A stretch of 64,000 nt of DNA from a bacterium (GTDB taxonomy: Bacteria > Pseudomonadota > Alphaproteobacteria > Micavibrionales > UBA2020). The notes below the pieces were generated by a model. It had not been told where the DNA came from and did no database searches. It was given only the letters and a program-made list of their open reading frames with translations. Positions 60,939-64,000 of the stretch are shown here, piece after piece; within the stretch, counting starts at the first letter, position 1; every line of letters begins with the position of its first letter. Position numbers and translations under genes: made by a program. The stretch spans positions 496,436 to 560,435 of the forward strand of contig JAQSDV010000004.1 of the NCBI GenBank assembly GCA_029945425.1, in the 5' to 3' direction.

Positions 60939-62239
60939 CCGACACCCGGAAGTCATTGCTGGATCTGGCCGCGCATGGGGACAGGCAGGAACTGCTCGCC
61001 CGTATCGCGGATGCGACCTATGTCGACACCGCGAAAGTCATCAACGACCGTGAGACGTCGGAACAGCGCAGCATTTTGCATTTCGCTGTGATGCATGGCT
61101 GGGGCGATATCATCCCCGCGCTGGTCGCGGCGGGTGCGGATGTGCATTTACGCGATGCGAATGACGGCACGGCATTTTACCGCGCTGTCGAAAAACAGGA
61201 CATCATCGCCGCAACCGCGCTGCTGGAGGCGGGAGCAAACCCCTCCGTGCGCCGGTTCGAGGATGGCCTCACCGCGCTGCAGCTGACCATCGGCGACAAC
61301 AATGTGGCGATGGCGAAGCTGCTGATTTACTACGGCGCGGATGTGACCGCGAAAACACCGCCAAAGGAAGACGGCCAGAACGCCTATCATCTGGCCGCGC
61401 GTGCGCCGATGGAAATCATGGACGCGCTGCTGGCGCATCCCGATGCCGCCGCTGTGCACGAAATTTTCAACACCGACCGCAAGGAACAAAGCGTGCTGCG
61501 CATCGCGCTTGAAACCGGCAACCGCGATCTGGTGGTGAAGCTGCTGGATTACGGCGTCGATGTGAACGAGCGCGACGGCCACGGCGAAACGCCGCTGATG
61601 TACCTGCTGGGCCACCGCGACAGCCGCGAGAAAACCATGCCCTTTATCCGCCTGCTGCTGGAGCGCGGCGCGGATGTCGACAAGCTGGAGAATTTCTGGG
61701 GCGAAACCCCGCTGTTCCCCGCCGTGCAGAGCGGCTATACCGAGGCTGTGAAGCTGTTGCTCGACATGGGCGCGAACGCAAAGCAAATCACGCATACCGG
61801 CGAGGCGCTGCTGCATATCGCGGCGGAAAACCATTCCGCGGAAATCATCCGCATGCTGGTGAAGGCGGGCGCGGATCTGGAAGCGCGCAACAAACTAAAA
61901 CAGACGCCGCTGCATATCGCCGCGCACAAGAACAAGCTGGAAACCGTCATCACGCTGCTGGAGGCCGGTGCCGACCCGTTTGCGAAGGACAAGAACGGCA
62001 AGACGCCGCGCGACCTTGCGCCTGCCGAATTCCAGCAGCGCGTGAACCATATCCTGGCCGAGCGCGAGCGCGTGATTGAAATCAAGAAATACGGCCACGC
62101 GATGTACGCCAAGCGTCATGCTGCAGAGCAAGAAAGGCTTGCCGAAGAAAAAAAGAAGGAAACAACGCATTCCGTCTTCAGCAGCCGCGGCAAACGCTTC
62201 CAGAAACCCTCTTCCCGCGGTTGGAAAAACAGGCGATAA
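60935..62239 (+). CDS. Ankyrin-repeat protein, 434 aa
   Basis: About nine repeats: SILHFAVMHGWGDIIPALVA, TAFYRAVEKQDIIAATALLE, ETPLMYLLGHRDSREKTMPF, ETPLFPAVQSGYTEAVKLLL, EALLHIAAENHSAEIIRMLV and QTPLHIAAHKNKLETVITLL. The last 60 residues form a charged helix (AAEQERLAEEKKKETTHS) and a basic tail. Start overlaps the previous stop (ATGA). Confidence 0.92.
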   Translation: MTDTRKSLLDLAAHGDRQELLARIADATYVDTAKVINDRETSEQRSILHFAVMHGWGDIIPALVAAGADVHLRDANDGTAFYRAVEKQDIIAATALLEAGANPSVRRFEDGLTALQLTIGDNNVAMAKLLIYYGADVTAKTPPKEDGQNAYHLAARAPMEIMDALLAHPDAAAVHEIFNTDRKEQSVLRIALETGNRDLVVKLLDYGVDVNERDGHGETPLMYLLGHRDSREKTMPFIRLLLERGADVDKLENFWGETPLFPAVQSGYTEAVKLLLDMGANAKQITHTGEALLHIAAENHSAEIIRMLVKAGADLEARNKLKQTPLHIAAHKNKLETVITLLEAGADPFAKDKNGKTPRDLAPAEFQQRVNHILAERERVIEIKKYGHAMYAKRHAAEQERLAEEKKKETTHSVFSSRGKRFQKPSSRGWKNRR

Positions 62240-62282
62240 TTCCGGCTGTTGAAAACTTCAGCAGTTTTAAGGAAAAGACGCC

Positions 62283-63329
62283 GTGCCCGAGGGGAATTTC
62301 CCCATAGCGCCCCATCCGCGCAATATCAACGCTCCGCGCGATCAGGACGGCAATACCTATTTGCATGAACTGGTGCTGCTGCGCGCGCCCGTTGAAAAAC
62401 TGCGCGAGGCGATTCAACTGGGCGCGGATATCAACGCGTTGAACAAACAGAATATGCCGCCGCTGGGCCTTGCGATCCTGAAGGGCGATGCGGGCCAGTT
62501 GCGCCAGTTGCTCGACCTTGGCGCGGATATCAATTTCGCGACCGGAAAGATGTCGTTTGCGAACACGCCGCTGGTGTTCAACGCAACATATCTGGCAGCG
62601 CATTCCGGCAGCGCCGAGAAGCTGGACATTATATTGAGCAAGGGCGGTGCCGCCTTTATCAATACCCCGGGCATCGAGCCGACCGGCTATGACGACAAAT
62701 GGACGGCGCTGCATGCGGCCTTAAGAAAATCACACTATCATATTGTCGATACGCTGCTGGAGGCCGGCGCGTTTGCCTGCGCCGAGGGCGGCGTGAGCCG
62801 CGACACGCCGATGATGCTGGCAATCGACAATGATTCGGCGCTCGCCATCGGCAAGCTCCAGCGCGCGGGCGTCTCGCTGGAGGAAAAATCGCTCGCGACC
62901 GGCGACACGCCGCTGATCTATGCCGCGCGCCGCGACAAACGCTCTTCCGTTTCCCGCCTTGTGCAGATGGGTGCCGATACCCGCGCAACGAATAACGCCG
63001 GCGAAACCGCGCTGATGTTTACGGCGCATTGGAGCGCCCTGCGCCAGATGAACGAAATTCTGGCGACGCGCGTGAATGTGAATGCGCGCAACGCCAAGCA
63101 GGAAACGGCTGTCATGATTGCGGCTTCGCGCGGCAATGCGGAGGCGTCGGCCGCGCTGATCAAGGCGGGCGCGGATCTGCTGCTGACCGACAGTTTCAAC
63201 AAGACGGCGAGCATCCACGCCGCCAATTCCACCAATTACTCGCTGCGCTGGTCGCTGGAAGAAGCGGAAAAGCTGCAGCTGCAAAAACAGTTCGAGGCTT
63301 CGTACAAGAAATTCAGACCCGGGGGCTAA
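62283..63329 (+). CDS. Ankyrin-repeat protein, 348 aa
   Basis: GTG start at 62283 with AAGGA upstream. About eight repeats: NTYLHELVLLRAPVEKLREA, MPPLGLAILKGDAGQLRQLL, WTALHAALRKSHYHIVDTLL, DTPLIYAARRDKRSSVSRLV and ETAVMIAASRGNAEASAALI. The C-terminus is a charged helix. The next gene starts 3 nt after its stop. Confidence 0.9.
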   Translation: MPEGNFPIAPHPRNINAPRDQDGNTYLHELVLLRAPVEKLREAIQLGADINALNKQNMPPLGLAILKGDAGQLRQLLDLGADINFATGKMSFANTPLVFNATYLAAHSGSAEKLDIILSKGGAAFINTPGIEPTGYDDKWTALHAALRKSHYHIVDTLLEAGAFACAEGGVSRDTPMMLAIDNDSALAIGKLQRAGVSLEEKSLATGDTPLIYAARRDKRSSVSRLVQMGADTRATNNAGETALMFTAHWSALRQMNEILATRVNVNARNAKQETAVMIAASRGNAEASAALIKAGADLLLTDSFNKTASIHAANSTNYSLRWSLEEAEKLQLQKQFEASYKKFRPGG

Positions 63330-63332
63330 CGC

Positions 63333-64000
63333 ATGGCGCGTCGCAAGAATTCGCAGCACAAAAAAATCCGCGGTAAAAATCCCGCAAACGATCCTGCGAA
63401 TGATGACGACAACGCGAAGCCGACTCCCGCCGCCGCCGACAGCCCCAAATCTGCTAAAGACGCCTTCAAATACATCCGCGAGCCGGACAAGATCGTCGAC
63501 CCCGCCACGAACCAGACTGTCCTGATCGAGGCAATCCTCGCGCAGGATATCGGCAAGGTGGCAAGCCTGCTGGATGCCGGCGCATCGCCGAACAAGGCGA
63601 CGAAGGACGGCCGCAGCCCGCTGCATCATGCCGTAGCTGTCGGCAACGAACAGATTGCTGTGATGCTGATGGAATTCGGCTGCCAGCTGAACCCGCGCGA
63701 CAAGGAAAAGAAAACCCCGCTGTTCGAGGCGCTGAAAAGCGACACGACGCATAAAATGATTCCCTTCCTGCTGGAAGCGGGCTGCGATGCCGATATCACC
63801 GATGCGGAAGGGCAATTGCCGCTGCATGTCGCGGCGGGCAGTGCCACCGTGCCGACCATCCGCGCGCTGCTGGAATATACCGGCAACCCGAACCGCCCAG
63901 ATAATAAAGGATTCCAGGCGCTGCACCGCGCGGCGGAAAAGAACACCGTCGAAACGGTGCAGGCATTATTGTTCGAACGCGTCGCGATTTTTTCGTCGAA
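63333..64000 (+). CDS. Ankyrin-repeat protein (3' partial)
   Basis: Starts at 63333 and remains open to the window end: 222 residues are visible. After a basic N-terminus (MARRKNSQHKKIRGKNPAND) and an unstructured stretch, repeats begin near residue 60: TVLIEAILAQDIGKVASLLD, RSPLHHAVAVGNEQIAVMLM, KTPLFEALKSDTTHKMIPFL, QLPLHVAAGSATVPTIRALL and FQALHRAAEKNTVETVQALL. The last gene of a co-oriented ankyrin operon that continues beyond the window. Confidence 0.9.
   Translation, partial: MARRKNSQHKKIRGKNPANDPANDDDNAKPTPAAADSPKSAKDAFKYIREPDKIVDPATNQTVLIEAILAQDIGKVASLLDAGASPNKATKDGRSPLHHAVAVGNEQIAVMLMEFGCQLNPRDKEKKTPLFEALKSDTTHKMIPFLLEAGCDADITDAEGQLPLHVAAGSATVPTIRALLEYTGNPNRPDNKGFQALHRAAEKNTVETVQALLFERVAIFSS

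Noticed and set aside
1..64000. tRNA, rRNA, insertion sequences or integrase genes
   Set aside because: Intergenic segments were scanned by eye for tRNA-like folds and transposase or integrase motifs; none was found.

Overview
The window reads as one contiguous stretch of a GC-rich alphaproteobacterial chromosome. The clues are the hemC / hemD / mitofilin / hemY order, the gpsA-tsaD pair, codon use, and a Dot/Icm-type (type IVB) secretion locus with many ankyrin-repeat genes. A Micavibrio-like or other host- or prey-associated alphaproteobacterium would fit, but the exact taxon is inference. No rRNA, tRNA, CRISPR array or insertion sequence was seen.

Layout. (1) 1-2802: three ankyrin-repeat genes. 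(2) 2926-8996: lemA, an HtpX-like M48 peptidase, a first HExxH zincin of a window-specific family, two M50-like membrane proteins (the second frame-shifted) and a glycine-zipper membrane protein. (3) 9246-31000: mostly housekeeping. It holds acsA, an AAA ATPase, an EVE-domain protein, a tyrosine-phosphatase-like protein, gpsA, tsaD, two SPFH proteins, hemC, a HemD-HTH-mitofilin fusion, hemY, a rhomboid protease, an omega-aminotransferase, a DapB-like protein without its catalytic histidines, an amidase and two exported proteins. (4) 31004-34507: small unknown proteins, a winged-helix regulator, a PH-like membrane protein, a periplasmic protein and an Smr protein. (5) 34504-40259: six consecutive minus-strand genes sharing a C-terminal module not recognised here, preceded by a second HExxH zincin. 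(6) 40926-44095: two large ankyrin-like proteins. (7) 44156-57074: the type IVB locus, in transcription order dotI, dotI-like, dotH, dotG, dotF, two dotP-like genes, a dotE-like double-module gene, a third dotP-like gene, dotN, dotO. (8) 57463-64000: a third HExxH zincin followed by at least five tightly packed ankyrin genes, the last running off the end.

How it may fit together. The type IVB core is syntenic with Legionella icmL-K-E-G-C-D-J-B and with IncI tra genes. It lies between the shared-module cluster plus ankyrin pair on one side and the zincin-ankyrin operon on the other. Ankyrin proteins are common type IV substrates, so the simplest hypothesis is a secretion machine embedded in its own effector arsenal. 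The shared-module cluster is the least familiar part. DotA, DotB, DotC, DotD, the DotL/DotM coupling proteins and the IcmS/W chaperones are not in this window. Two identical 15-bp Fur-box-like palindromes bracket the duplicated dotP genes and hint at iron-linked control.
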